Of a DNA stretch of 64,000 bases, positions 20,760 to 30,693 are shown in pieces. The DNA comes from Lucinisca nassula. Lineage: Eukaryota; Mollusca; Bivalvia; Lucinida; Lucinidae. The position numbers and the translations under genes were made by a program. Below the pieces are notes generated by a model that was not told the origin of the DNA, did not search any database, and saw nothing but the letters and a program-made list of their open reading frames with translations. The stretch spans positions 117,465,554-117,529,553 of the forward strand of contig OY757017.1 of assembly GCA_963580285.1 (NCBI GenBank). The letters are read 5' to 3'. Positions within the stretch are counted from its first letter, which is position 1. The number at the start of each line of letters is the position of its first letter.

Positions 20760-20991
20760 GCCCCGCGAAGCGAATTTGTGTCTTCGAGCATTCCGTCATG
20801 ACAAATTTTAACTGCGCATGCCCAGCCTTTCAGAGGGGCCAGGGATATGGCTTTTTGTCTGAAGGTTCCTCTTGATTCACTGCTTGAATGAGCGAGCATC
20901 GAAGGTTCTGGTGAGACTGCGCGGATGCGCAGGCTCGCCTGAACCTTCGCTGCTCGCATAGGCGATAAGTACCAAAATCGCTTGACGGGGC
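20760..20991. mobile_element. MITE family F (GCCCCG ends)
   Basis: Inverted ends GCCCCGCGAAGCGAATTTG and CAAAATCGCTTGACGGGGC. The inner palindrome GACTGCGCGGATGCGCAGGC is flanked by GAACCTTCG arms. Two more copies lie at 44.43 and 50.04 kb. Confidence 0.92.
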
Positions 20992-21133
20992 CAATATTAT
21001 GGGTGTCAGACCTATTTTTTATTCGATTTTTTTCTGAAAAATTCTTTTAGCAAATACTGCAAGCCCTGATCAGACGCCGCGTAGTCTGATCTTGTCAGGC
21101 TACGCTTTTGGGGGTTTCTTATGTTCTTATAGA

Positions 21134-21462
21134 GTGTGTGTGAATTCGGGTTTAACGTCGCTTTCAACAATTTTTCAGTCATATCACGACGGTGTCTGGT
21201 TGCGACAGGGAGCTCAATGCTCACGTTTATAGTGCTGCCTCACTGAAGTATCATGACCCAGACACATTACATGATACCACACCCAGTCACATTATCCTGA
21301 CACTGGATCGACCAGTCCTAGCTCTACCCCGTAAATCTGAGTGCCAAACGAGGAGCAGCTAGTACCATTTTTAACGACTTTGGTATGTCGCGGCCCGGGA
21401 TCGAACCCGAGACCTCCCGTTCCCCGGAGCGGACACTCTACCAACTGAGCTATCGGGGCCGG
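21134..21462 (-). mobile_element. full-length tRNA-derived SINE S1 (RUDI/V-SINE-like)
   Basis: Minus-strand head CCGGCCCCGATAGCTCAGTT (A-box) and GGTTCGATCCC (B-box). The body has TCAGTCATATCACGACGGTG (plus strand), then the tail CGTTAAACCCGAATTCACAC. The 12-bp target duplication TGTTCTTATAGA is at 21122-21133 and 21463-21474. The RUDI/V-SINE assignment is from memory of the family. Confidence 0.92.
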
Positions 21463-21479
21463 TGTTCTTATAGAAACCC

Positions 21480-21570
21480 AGAAGGTTCGTGACGTAATTG
21501 TGACGTCATATCAACGTCGGTGTAACGTCATGACCATGATGACGCTGCCCTAGCGACATGTGCCTGCTTG
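21480..21570. repeat. ACGTCA-rich element, family J
   Basis: GACGTCATATCAACGTCGGT..ATGTGCCTGCTTGG; half of the element type seen complete at 29768. Confidence 0.5.
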
Positions 21571-21976
21571 GAAGGGTTTGGACGCAAGGGATGCACCACA
21601 TAACTGACAAGTGTTGAGTGTAAAGGTTTTCTGGGCCAGATTGGCTAGTTTCGACCATCAGATATTTTTAAAATTCCACTAGAGAAACAATGAACTGGAA
21701 AATGCAATCTATAACTGTGATAAAGGACAGGGTGATATTTACGGCGGCCACATATTTCCCCAACACCAGTGTAGTGACCTTAAATATTGTCTACAAAAGG
21801 GTTATTCTTTGAAAACAAGGATAAAAGCGTGGAGTTTCAGGGCCAGTCCTCATCAGTGACACCGCGAATATCACTAGATTCCACAACGGAATCGATGATC
21901 CAAAGACCCGAAGTAGGTAAGAAGATTAATGTGAACGTGCTGTTTAGTGCGAATGCACAAAAACATTTTTTGTGCG

Positions 21977-22385
21977 TTCGACTTATGATCAAGAGAATGT
22001 AGGTTCGAATCCGGCCACCGGAGCCGAGGTGTCCATTACGAAAATACGCCTATACCAATACATTGTAAACTTTATCGCAGAAAAAATGAAAATTTTAAGA
22101 TGAAAAATTGTGATATTTTTCTTATTTCTGCTCAAAATATAGATTGTGGGTACTCGTTAGAACCGCCTCGTTGAGGCGGTTCTAATGAGTACCCACAATC
22201 TATATCTTAGAGCAGAAATAAGAAAAATAAGGTATACACCTACAAACCTCAGTTTTACTATATACATGTAAAAGTGGGGTTCGAAGAGGTAAAATTATAT
22301 AGGCGTGTTTTCTAGATGCTCCTTGGGCAAGACACGTAATGTCACTGCCACTCACTACCCAGGTGTAAATGGGTAGCAGTGGTGT
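21977..22385 (+). mobile_element. tRNA-derived SINE S8 split by a MITE
   Basis: GATCAAGAGAATGTAGGTTC plus GAATCC forms the head and B-box. After the MITE, CTTGGGCAAGACACG and CCCAGGTGTAAATGGGTAGC continue the body. An uninterrupted copy in reverse lies at 48.5-48.62 kb. Confidence 0.7.
22034..22318. mobile_element. family A MITE inside S8
   Basis: CATTACGAAAATACGCCTAT to GGCGTGTTTTCTAGATG, centre CCGCCTCGTTGAGGCGG. Comparison with the intact S8 at 48.5 kb gives the empty site. Confidence 0.92.
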
Positions 22386-22579
22386 AAAACTCACTTCCTC
22401 TCTCTCTCATGCATTTGATAACATCCGGAATGAGTGTTCGAGAACGATACAAATAAACTTGAAGCTGTCATCGCAATTGGACTAAAATAAATTAGTAATA
22501 ACTAAAAACAGTTTTAGTCTGACCCTGCTCAAATGTTTAAACCCATTTTGTACGGGTTCCCCTAAACATGACACTGACA

Positions 22580-22872
22580 CATCACGAAAACATGTCTATA
22601 TAGTTTTGACCACTTGAAACCCAACTTTTATATAGTAAAACTGGGGTTTGCAGGGGTAAACAGTATTTGCATAATATCTGCTTAAAATTACAGATTGTGG
22701 GCACTCGATAGAACCGCCTCGTCGAGGCGGTTCTATCGAGTCCCCACAATCTATGTTATGAGCAGTAATAAGAAAAAAATCATAATTTTTCATCCTAAAA
22801 TGTTCGTGTTTTTTTTTTTTTTTTTTGGCTGAAAAATTGACAATGTATTTGTATAGGCGTGTTTTCGTAATG
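22580..22872. mobile_element. family A MITE
   Basis: CATCACGAAAACATGTCTAT to GTATAGGCGTGTTTTCGTAA; perfect inner palindrome CCGCCTCGTCGAGGCGG flanked by ATAGAAC variants. Confidence 0.92.
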
Positions 22873-23006
22873 AAACAGAGCAGATGCTTAATTGTGGCAG
22901 CTGATCACGGACCTGACTGCTTGCAGATAAGGTTTAGACATTTTCGAAATAAATTTCTGAAATAACTGAACCTGAAACCCCTAAATTTCGAAATGGAAAC
23001 CTGCTA

Positions 23007-23352
23007 CAGTCGAACTTCAATGGCTCGAACACCTTTGGGACCTCGCAAATCTGTTCGAGACAGGGGTAGTTCGAGCCACTGAGTTAACTGTCAGGAGGCA
23101 TAACGAGATACTTTTAGATATCTTTTCGGTGTTATATAATGAAAATGTATGCTGTGTGTATTCATTAGAATCGCCTCATCGAGGCGATTCTAATGAGTAC
23201 ACACAGCATACATTTGCAAGATAAAAGACTAAAATATCCTTAATTATCCCCCACTATTTCTTATGTAGAGGATTTCGCTAGGGGCTCAAGAATGGGTTCG
23301 ACACATCCATGGTAAACGAGCCATCGGTGTTCGAGCCATAGAAGTTCCACTG
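23007..23352. mobile_element. pogo-like MITE, family C
   Basis: TA-flanked, ends CAGTCGAACTTCAATGGCTC and GAGCCATAGAAGTTCCACTG. Centre GAATCGCCTCATCGAGGCGA with TTC. 346 bp, no coding capacity. Confidence 0.93.
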
Positions 23353-23651
23353 TATTTATAAGATTTGGGAATTATAATCCTGACTTATGGTCAGGAGGTC
23401 TGCCGAGTTCAGAAGCATTCTTTCGTGCAGATTGATCCCGATATCTTTTCGATGACCAACATCTCCCTTCTGCTAAGAAGGGAAAATTTCAGTTTCTGGC
23501 GAAAGACTACCCATTGTAATGGTTAACTGCTTATGCATTACATGTAGCATAACTGACCGATTCGATATGACCTTAAATCTTTTGAGAGGGCCGTTTAACT
23601 CTTAAACAATCAAACGAAATATTCAGGACAAGATAGATTTACGTGTATATC

Positions 23652-23876
23652 GCATCACGTTAACAAATCCGTTAACCCCACTCTGGGGTTTATATGGGTA
23701 TATTATAAGAATCTTATATGGATGTGAGGGGTGGATGAAAAAATCCATCCCGAGGGTCACTGTCCGGCATCACGAGGCTTGCCGAGTGATGTCGGACAGT
23801 GATCACGAGGGACGGATTTTTCTATCCACCCCTCACACCCATATAGGATTCTTTTTCTTGCATACCTGACATTTCT
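23652..23876. repeat. B-type left terminus joined to a different 140-bp hairpin
   Basis: Starts CATCACGTTAACAAATCCGT as family B does. The palindrome at 23709-23851 is unrelated: GATGTGAGGGGTGGATGAAA pairs with its complement, and inner arms CACTGTCCGGCATCAC / TGATGTCGGACAGTG. No B-type right end. Confidence 0.7.
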
Positions 23877-23929
23877 TACGCCAGGGTCACAAGTCACTAT
23901 TCGAGACTCACCCGACTACTTGGCGACTG

Positions 23930-24420
23930 ATGTGGTGTGAAATTGGGCTGGAGCCCGTCGGCGTCCCGCCGGATGGTGGGGCGTCGGTGATGGTCGGGAG
24001 GGGCCCGGTGTAACTTTAACTCGCACGTAAAATTCTCACCGAATTCTCACCGACTTTTGGGTCGGTGGCACAGCGAATAAAAGTCGGGCAGAGCTTGTAC
24101 CGACGTCAGGACAGGTAATCAAGCGGAATCCGCTCGACGAATCCCTTTTCGGCTGTCGTCGCTCGATAACCGACCGGTTTCCGCCGCGTCCCACAGATTG
24201 ACGCTCGACTGTATAAGGACTCGATCTCCGATGCGTGCCAGTTTCTAGCAGACCAGTATGGAGCATTGTAAACGTTTGATAACATTTTTTTTTAAATTTC
24301 AGCATAATGCCACCAAGAGGTAAATCTATAAAAAGGCTAAGAAAGCAGCCTCTCCCGCGGACTCTCCCATAACCTCCGGATCCTTTCCTGCGGCGGCAAT
24401 AGGTGCAGTGGTAAACTAAG
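23930..24420. other. GC-richer unidentified segment
   Basis: Contains the direct repeat ATTCTCACCGAATTCTCACC, a GTATAAGGACTCG stretch and a short frame-broken Lys/Ala/Pro-rich reading frame after ATGCCACCAAGAGG (24307). It looks like the 5' end of some transposable element, but I cannot name it. Confidence 0.3.
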
Positions 24421-24795
24421 AGGCATCTTGTTCCGCTATTCTTCGAAGAAAGTGTTACATTTTTTAAACTTTTTAAATGTTTGCCAATATTAGCTTGCAT
24501 AAAGCCCTGTAAGCGATGCCTTTCGAAAATAACACTCAATCGGGAACAAACTGCATCTTTAATGAAATTATTCAACCATTTTATAACAATTGATAACGAG
24601 AACAAAATACGGGGTATATGTAACTCTTTGCCCCAAGCTTTGGGGTAAAGTGTTACGTTCTCCGGGGCAAAGTGTTACATAACAATATGCAGTGTCACCT
24701 ACGTTAATTGCGGGTTGAGTGTGAAGAAAATAGATAGCAATACAATACTTCAGGATCCGCAGCATGCGCTGTTAAAGGTTTGAATTTATGCGTAA

Positions 24796-24968
24796 CATCA
24801 CGAAAACACTCCTGCATAAATCCGACACCTTGAATCTCGGCTGTTATATAGTAAAACGGGTGTGTGTGTGTGTTGGGGGGGGGTGTCAAGGGGTTTAACT
24901 ATAGATTGTGGGTAGTTCACTAGTCGATGAGGCGGTTCTAATGTGTATCCACAATCTATAGTTTTAGT
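24796..24968. mobile_element. family A MITE, left part
   Basis: CATCACGAAAACACTCCTGC through a shortened centre (AGTCGATGAGGCGGTTCTAA). The right tip appears at 25303-25334 after other insertions. Confidence 0.75.
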
Positions 24969-24971
24969 CGG

Positions 24972-25031
24972 CCCCCGCCCATCGGGGCTTGAAGAAATAT
25001 ATGGGCTGCATGATGCTTCCACGCAGAGCTA
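24972..25031 (+). mobile_element. SINE S3 head fragment
   Basis: GGCCCCCGCCCATCGGGGCT up to CACGCAGAGC, then abrupt change into the next element. Confidence 0.8.
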
Positions 25032-25302
25032 GTGGATTAATTATGCAAATTAGTTAGTTACGTCTCGAAACGTTACACCTACGACGTCCTTAACGTCGTC
25101 GCATTTACAATGACGGAATATTGGCACCTTTGATAAAATGCGTGTTTACTGTCATGTGACAAAAAGAATCTTGCATTCCTGCTCGTGTACTTTTGAATTT
25201 ATAAGACTCGTTGAGGAAAAGGGATAAAATGCTCGGCAAAGCATCGCGTTATATCCAGCCTTTTCATCAACTCATTTAATAACTTCAATAATACATGGAC
25301 CT
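25032..25302. repeat. foldback element, family H
   Basis: TAGTGGATTAATTATGCAAA at one end. The internal hairpin ACTCGTTGAGGAAAAGGGAT faces a partial complement. Confidence 0.65.
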
Positions 25303-25334
25303 CTATGTATTTGTATAGACGTGTTTTCGTAATG
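25303..25334. mobile_element. family A right tip
   Basis: TATGTATTTGTATAGACGTG then TTTTCGTAATG; likely belongs to the copy begun at 24796. Confidence 0.75.
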
Positions 25335-26544
25335 TTTTCTCTAGTCGGAATTATAATCTGATTCACAATATTGGCACACAAATATTTGGGCCTTAGCAAT
25401 AGCAGTACATTCGTTTATGGGAAGACGCACGGGCCATTCGAGATAAGTAAGTGCGCCAATATGGGGATGGAATCATTAGCAATATATATTGGACCAGGCA
25501 ACAACGAAAATTGTTATTTTTCATAATCACTTAATCATTAGAGGTTCTGAAATGCCATGTGTCGCGGTATTAGGTATATTGGTCGTTTAGCTCCATATTG
25601 GCCCAATGGTTATTTGGTCCGGGGGCTTACACGGGGATAGCAGGCCGGTATGCCCATTAACGTGACATCTTATATGTCCTTACCTTTATATTACAGATAT
25701 TTTGCATTTTCTGTAAATCATTTACTGGGTATTCACAATAAGTTTAAATTTTCTTAAATCGGTTGTATGTTTGATATAATTAAGCATCTTCGGACCACGC
25801 AATCAGGCAATGTCCGTTAAAGCGTTAAGCACGATTTTTTCCGCCTAAACCAATGTGTCATTCACGTGCATAATGACACGAGGGCCATTGTGGATAAATA
25901 AGGAGGCAAATTTGGGGAATTGGATCACGAGCCACATTAGACCGCGTATCAAGGAATAAATGTTGCTATTTATGGTTATGCACGTAATAATAATCATCGC
26001 TGGAGCAGTAATGGAAGTTCTAAAATAGTTATATACATTTTCTGTTTCACTGATGCCGTTATTACCTCGCTTGGTGTTTGATGGAACATACATGGGGCAA
26101 AGTGTTACACTGTAACACTTTGCCAAGTGTTACACTGTAACACTTTGCCCCACGTACCATGTAACACATTGCCCCGATGGCAGTCCTTTGGGCATATTTG
26201 ATAGTAAAACCAAAGTTAAACCGAATCACATTTCATATTGCCTAGTCATCCTTTGAGTGTGCGCCATCTTTTGCTTACTCATTCGCCAACTTCAGAGAAT
26301 AGAACAATCTGACATTTACAAAAAAGTAGAAAATTTACTTTCTTGATGCAAAAAGCATTCACTCGTCTTCTAATTTTAACAGTTGGTTGGAAACGCCCGC
26401 AACCTATGTCATCAATTGGCGCATTCAAAACTAGTTTACGGATAAAAAAATTTATGACGTCATAGATTACATCATCATGTCAAATTTTCAACTGTAACAC
26501 TTTACCCCGTGTAACGTTCTGCCCCGGTCTCCCCTACGCCGAAT

Positions 26545-26748
26545 TTGTGACCGAGGCATTCGCAGATTTTTAATGCTGCAATCACTTCGGTTACCAACGT
26601 CCGCCATTTTGTGATGACACTACAGGAATGTTTAGTGACGTCATCAAACGTGCTGTGACGTCAACCTTAACAATGGTGCATATGAGGTCGTTTTATCAAA
26701 CACGCGAGAATATTCGATTCTCGGTAAGGACACCAGGGTTAGAACGTA
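26545..26748. repeat. half copy of the 11.4-kb foldback
   Basis: ATGAGGTCGTTTTATCAAAC and GCGAGAATATTCGATTCTCG match the left arm of 11361-11763; the other arm is absent. Confidence 0.7.
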
Positions 26749-26783
26749 CGATGGATCATTAGGGCCAGGTACACTTTTATTTC

Positions 26784-27032
26784 TTTTGATAAGTATCTTG
26801 AAATTTCGACTTAGTACCTCGAAATTTCGACTTAGTAACTCGAAATTTCGACTTAGTATCTCGAGATTTCGACTTAGTAACTCGAAATTTCGACTTATTA
26901 ACTCGAAATTTCGACATAGTATCTCGAAATTTTGACTAAGTAACTCTAAATTTCGACTTACTTTCTCGAAATTTCGACTTAATAGCTCGACACTTCGACT
27001 TAATATCTCGAAATTTCGACATAATAGCTCGA
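26784..27032. repeat. 21-bp tandem array
   Basis: About 12 units of CTCGAAATTTCGACTTAGTA plus one base. The unit contains the palindrome CGAAATTTCG. The heptad-repeat ORF on the minus strand is a by-product of the 21-bp period. Confidence 0.95.
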
Positions 27033-27059
27033 AGCTGACTCTGTGATCTGCGATGAGCA

Positions 27060-27928
27060 TTCAACTCTAAATTGGGATTAGCCACAACAGGGATCTTGTT
27101 ATGGTCAACTCAGAGTTGAAAGAAGACCTCAGATCTCAGAACCAACTTTCCACAACTTCATTTTCACGGTTTAAATATGGAGTTTGGATATTTTTGCATG
27201 TTTAGCGCCAGGAGTCATGCCTCATTTTGAGGACGAACCATTTGCCACTAGATCTGTGTGCTAGACCCCGCCGTTACGGAATTGAGACATTGACTTGGCT
27301 AACTAGAAGCCAAGATTTGAATCCCCTGGTAAATATTTGGGAGATTCTTGGGCGTCGAATACAGAACATCGACCCCCCACTCCACACACTCACATAACCC
27401 CCACCTCCACCACTACCACACACACACGTGGCTAGAGCTGACCAGTCATCATTTGACGTCTGACCGATGGGATGAAACGAAGAATCTGCTGTTCGGTCAA
27501 AATGATACATCTTGGACACGTAGCGTATTCTGATGCCGCATTTTCTGTCCGGTTGTTGCTTTGTTAAATTAGTCATGGTGTTCGTGCTGCATAGTTTACC
27601 ATCTTTTGGGTCGATTTATTTTTTCATTCCACCCAAAGTAACTAGCTACAGAAGCATTGTCCACATGACTATCGCTGACCATCTACACCATAAAGGTACC
27701 GGTTATTAAATGAAGCACTCTGCTGCGGCGTCTGATCAGGGTCTACACTGTTTGCAATGTCCATATTCACCGGCTCAGTCTACATGGCGCACTGACGGCA
27801 CGAGGAAAGACTAGCGCTGCTATAAATAACTGGTACATGGATTTTGAACATGGTCAGTGATAGTCACGTGGACAATAGAAGACAGGAAGCTTCTGTAGTT
27901 AATAACTTTTAGCCCGCTTTCATTTTAC
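27060..27928. other. intron without clear genes
   Basis: CA/CCA-rich stretch at 27375-27430 and a GATCAG-type fragment with CTACACTGTTTGCAA at 27725-27765. No exon seen. Confidence 0.5.
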
Positions 27929-27944
27929 TGAAACGGGATTGAAT

Positions 27945-28257
27945 TTGTTTGTTTGATTCGAGGTTTAACGTCCCCGTCAACACTGTATAGGTCATTTTGA
28001 AGACGTTGCTTCCAATTTTGTGGGACTTTTACCCGGCGTTGAGATGAAATGACATCTCAAGCCCTGTCGCCCAATGCAGCCAATATAGTTTATAAACGTG
28101 GACGGTCTGACTCGCAACGCTTTACCTGGGCAGGCTTAGATCCTCTAAGAGGTTTACCAGTACTCGTGAGCGGTCGGATATTAGCTCTGCATGGAGGCAT
28201 CATGCAGCCCACCTGTTAATTCAATCCTCGATGGGCGGGGGGGGGGGGGGGGGGGCG
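27945..28257 (-). mobile_element. SINE-like element S3 with 16-bp target duplication
   Basis: Flanked by TGAAACGGGATTGAAT at 27929-27944 and 28258-28273, a perfect duplication. Head end is a G-homopolymer (GGGCGGGGGG). Confidence 0.93.
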
Positions 28258-28284
28258 TGAAACGGGATTGAATGCGCGACGTCC

Positions 28285-28410
28285 GGATGAGTCAGAAACC
28301 CTCTGTCTCTTACATGATACATATGTTTGGGGCCTCTAGTTTTATAGTTCTTGGGAAATATTTGATAAAAATTAACATAGGCCAATGCAGAGAGAAAGAA
28401 GAATGAAAGA
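28285..28410. repeat. fragment of the pearl-like unit found at 36.8-37.1 kb
   Basis: GAGAGAAAGAAGAATGAAAG and CTCTAGTTTTATAGTTCTTG match the units of the element at 36676-37288. Confidence 0.6.
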
Positions 28411-28631
28411 ACATGTGGATAATACACCGCCAAAGGCCATTGGCGTTTACACGATAGAAGTAAGCCGATAATGACCATAGTCTCCACACACTGTTATCAC
28501 ATAATTTGCATGATCTGCTTCTAGCTTTTATGTAAACCAATATACTCGCACTTTTTTCAAAGCGGGGGTATAATGAAACGGGTGTGTTTAACATTAACTG
28601 CCTGTATAGGATTTAATATCTCGTAATGACT

Positions 28632-28782
28632 AGTGAGTGAGTGTTTGAGTTTTACGTCCCACCAACAGCTAAGGTCATACGACGCCGGGACCTCGGTTTA
28701 AAGACTCATCCGAAAGTCTGGAGAAGCCCGGGATCGATCCTGCGATCCCTTGTTTACAAGGCGAGTAGCGTAAGTAACCACA
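28632..28782 (-). mobile_element. tRNA-derived SINE S2
   Basis: Tail GTGAGTGAGTGTTTGAGTTT and B-box region GGGATCGATCCTGCGATCCC. Head end TACAAGGCGAGTAGC joins directly to half of a family A MITE. Confidence 0.85.
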
Positions 28783-28788
28783 GCACAA

Positions 28789-28938
28789 TACCTCTATGAG
28801 GCGTTTCTAACGAGTACCCACAATCCATATTTTAGAGCAGAAATAAGAAAAATAAGGTTTACCCCTGTAAACCCCAGTTTTCCTATATAAAAGTGGGACT
28901 CAAGGAGGTCAAAGTTATATAGGCGTGTTTTCGTGATG
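28789..28938. mobile_element. family A MITE, right half
   Basis: Begins inside the palindrome (GAGGCGTTTCTAACGAGTAC) and runs to GGCGTGTTTTCGTGATG. Confidence 0.85.
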
Positions 28939-28939
28939 A

Positions 28940-29020
28940 TTTGGAGTATAAATAAGAAAATAGCCAGTTTTTAGATTTGCAAAAATGCACAACGTCACAC
29001 GAATATGTTATCGTAATGAT
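28940..29020. mobile_element. family B MITE right-end fragment
   Basis: AAGAAAATAGCCAGTTTT..GTCACACGAATATGTTATCG with TAATG; ends 34 bp before lipocalin exon 4. Confidence 0.65.
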
Positions 29021-29053
29021 ATGACATGTATCGTTCTCTGTCGTCTATTCCAG

Positions 29054-29280
29054 GGACACCACGCGGCAACTACTGGGTTGTTGAAACTGACTACGACAAT
29101 TATTCCCTGGTATGGTCCTGCACCGACCTCTTATTCATCAATCTCGACTTCGCCTGGATTTTGTCAAGACAACGAACACTGGACGACGCTACAGTGTCTA
29201 AATTAAAACAAAAACTAGCTGATTTTGGAATTGCTACCAGTGGCTTTATGATGACAGATCAAACAAACTGCCCTAAATAA
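29054..29280 (+). CDS. apolipoprotein D-like lipocalin, exon 4
   Basis: Acceptor CAG at 29051-29053; two bases complete a split Gly codon. Encodes YWVVETDYDNYSLVWSC with Cys133, predicted to pair with Cys26, and LDFAWILSRQRTLDDATVSK, the C-terminal helix region. The conserved end MMTDQTNCPK has Cys183 (pair of Cys60), followed by TAA. A second NYS sequon lies at Asn126. The length and the four cysteines match apolipoprotein D. AATAAA at 29276-29281 overlaps the stop codon, and a family B MITE starts 1 bp after it, so the 3' UTR is largely transposon-derived or very short. Confidence 0.96.
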
Positions 29281-29281
29281 A
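29276..29281 (+). promoter_or_regulatory. AATAAA overlapping the lipocalin stop codon
   Basis: Consensus polyadenylation signal sharing four bases with the Lys-stop codons. Its use is unproven; another signal further on is possible. Confidence 0.35.
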
Positions 29282-29565
29282 CATCACGTGAACAAGTCCG
29301 TGAAATGAAGACCCCCCCCCCCTAAACCCCACGTTATATAGAGAAAACTGGGGTTTACTGGGATATTGAATATTTTTCTTATTTCTGCTCCAAGACATAG
29401 ATTGTGGATACTCGTTAGAACCGCCTCAATGAGGCGGTTCTAACGAGCATCCACAACCTATGTTTCAGGTATAAATAAGAAAAATATCACGGATTTTCAC
29501 CAGAAAAGTAGCCATTTTTGAGATAAGAAAAATGCACTATGTCGCACGGGTGTGTTATCGTAATG
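29282..29565. mobile_element. family B MITE abutting the lipocalin stop
   Basis: CATCACGTGAACAAGTCCGT through the palindrome CTCGTTAGAACCGCCTCAAT to GCACGGGTGTGTTATCGTAA. Complete copy. Confidence 0.93.
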
Positions 29566-29767
29566 AGAATTCTTCTTTTTCCCCTTTAGAGTTTCTTCAG
29601 GCGAATGGATAAATATTCTGGAAAACCAACTCTTTCAAGCATATTCTGTAGTTCTCAGGGATCTACTCTTAAATTTTTTGTATATCCCATACAGCAGTGT
29701 TGCAAAGAAATATTCACAAAAATATCCTTGTCCTTTTTTCATCTCTGTCCACGTTTCCATCACAAGC

Positions 29768-29916
29768 CCCAGCAGGCACACGTCGCTAGGCAACGTCAAA
29801 TCAACGTCGGTGAAACGTCACGACGTTGCACCGACGTTGATGTGACGTTGCATACACGTCATGACATTGGACCGACGTTGATGTGACGTCACAATAACGT
29901 CATGTGCCTGCTGGGG
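29768..29916. repeat. element J with CCCAGCAGGCACA inverted ends
   Basis: Ends CCCAGCAGGCACACGTCG and ACGTCATGTGCCTGCTGGG. The interior is internally repetitive (CGACGTTGATGTGACGT). Confidence 0.8.
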
Positions 29917-30003
29917 CGTGTGTTTATCATAATCGTCTGTTATATAGTGGATAACGTCGTGTAATAAAACTGATATCATTATGAAAACACGCATATACTA
30001 ATA

Positions 30004-30693
30004 CAGTCAAACTCCAATGGCTCGAACACCTTTGGGACCTCGAAAATCTGTTCGAGACAGGGGTACCGGCCCTGATAGCTCAGTTGGTAGAGTGTCCGCT
30101 CCGGGGAACGGGGGGTCACGGGTTCGATCCCGGGCCGCGACATACCAAAGTCGTTAAAAATGGAACTAGCTGCTCCTCGCTTGGCACTCAGATTTACGGG
30201 GTAGAGTTAGGACTGGTCGACCCAGTGTCCGGATAATGTGACTGGGTGTGGTATCATGTAATGTGTCTGGGACATGATACTTCAGTGAGGCAGCACTATA
30301 AAAGTGAGCATTGAGCTCCCTGTCGCAACCAGACACCGTCGTGATATGACTGAAAGATTGTTGAAAGCGACGTTAAACCCGAATCCACACACACTCGAGA
30401 CAGGGGTAGTTCGACCCACAGAGGGTTACTGTCAGGAGGCATAACGAGATACTTTTAGACATCTTTTCGGTGTTCTATAATGAAAATGTATGCTGTGTGT
30501 TCTCATTAGAATCGCCTCATCGAGGCGATTCTAATGAGTACACACAGCATACATTTGCAAGATAAAATACTAAAATCTCCTTAATTATCCCCCACTATTT
30601 CTTATGTAGAGGATTTCGCAAGGGGCTCAGGAATGGGTTCGACACATCTATGGTAAACGAGCCATCCGTGTTCGAGCCATCGAAGTTCTACTG
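30004..30693. mobile_element. pogo-like MITE, family C, carrying a SINE
   Basis: TA-flanked CAGTCAAACTCCAATGGCTC to ATCGAAGTTCTACTG. Without the SINE and one duplication it is 347 bp, as the other complete copies. Confidence 0.93.
30066..30394 (+). mobile_element. full-length SINE S1 (RUDI/V-SINE-like)
   Basis: Flanked by the perfect 14-bp duplication TCGAGACAGGGGTA (30052-30065, 30395-30408). A-box TAGCTCAGTTGGTAGAG, B-box GGTTCGATCCC, tail CGTTAAACCCGAATCCACAC. Confidence 0.95.

Larger units (their letters stand above)
24621..26537. repeat. dispersed GGGGCAAAGTGTTACA motifs
   Basis: Palindromic clusters at 24621-24680, 26098-26171 (TTACACTGTAACACTTTGCC twice) and 26490-26537. Possibly the terminal or subterminal repeats of one DNA element whose interior holds other insertions. 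Confidence 0.4.
6295..29280 (+). other. gene span: apolipoprotein D-like lipocalin
   Basis: Four coding exons of 117, 125, 89 and 227 nt total 558 nt (185 codons plus stop). Introns are about 6.3, 6.5 and 9.6 kb and consist largely of MITEs, SINEs and tandem arrays. All three introns have GT..AG ends and their phases (0, 2, 1) join the reading frame without adjustment. Confidence 0.95.

Noticed and set aside
21380..21462. Possible tRNA gene
   Set aside because: Good A/B boxes, but it continues into the S1 SINE body and is flanked by the SINE's target duplication.
24036..24605. 189-codon open frame on the minus strand
   Set aside because: Composition is irregular, no recognisable domain, and it crosses the junction between the GC-rich segment and repeat sequence.
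26644..27060. 138-codon frame with repeated LSRNFE heptads
   Set aside because: The 21-bp satellite creates the pattern; no start context or flanking exon.
29605..29886. 93-codon open frame downstream of the lipocalin
   Set aside because: Runs into element J, no domain; may be part of the lipocalin 3' UTR.
30066..30140. Possible tRNA gene
   Set aside because: Head of the S1 SINE with a 14-bp target duplication around the whole unit.
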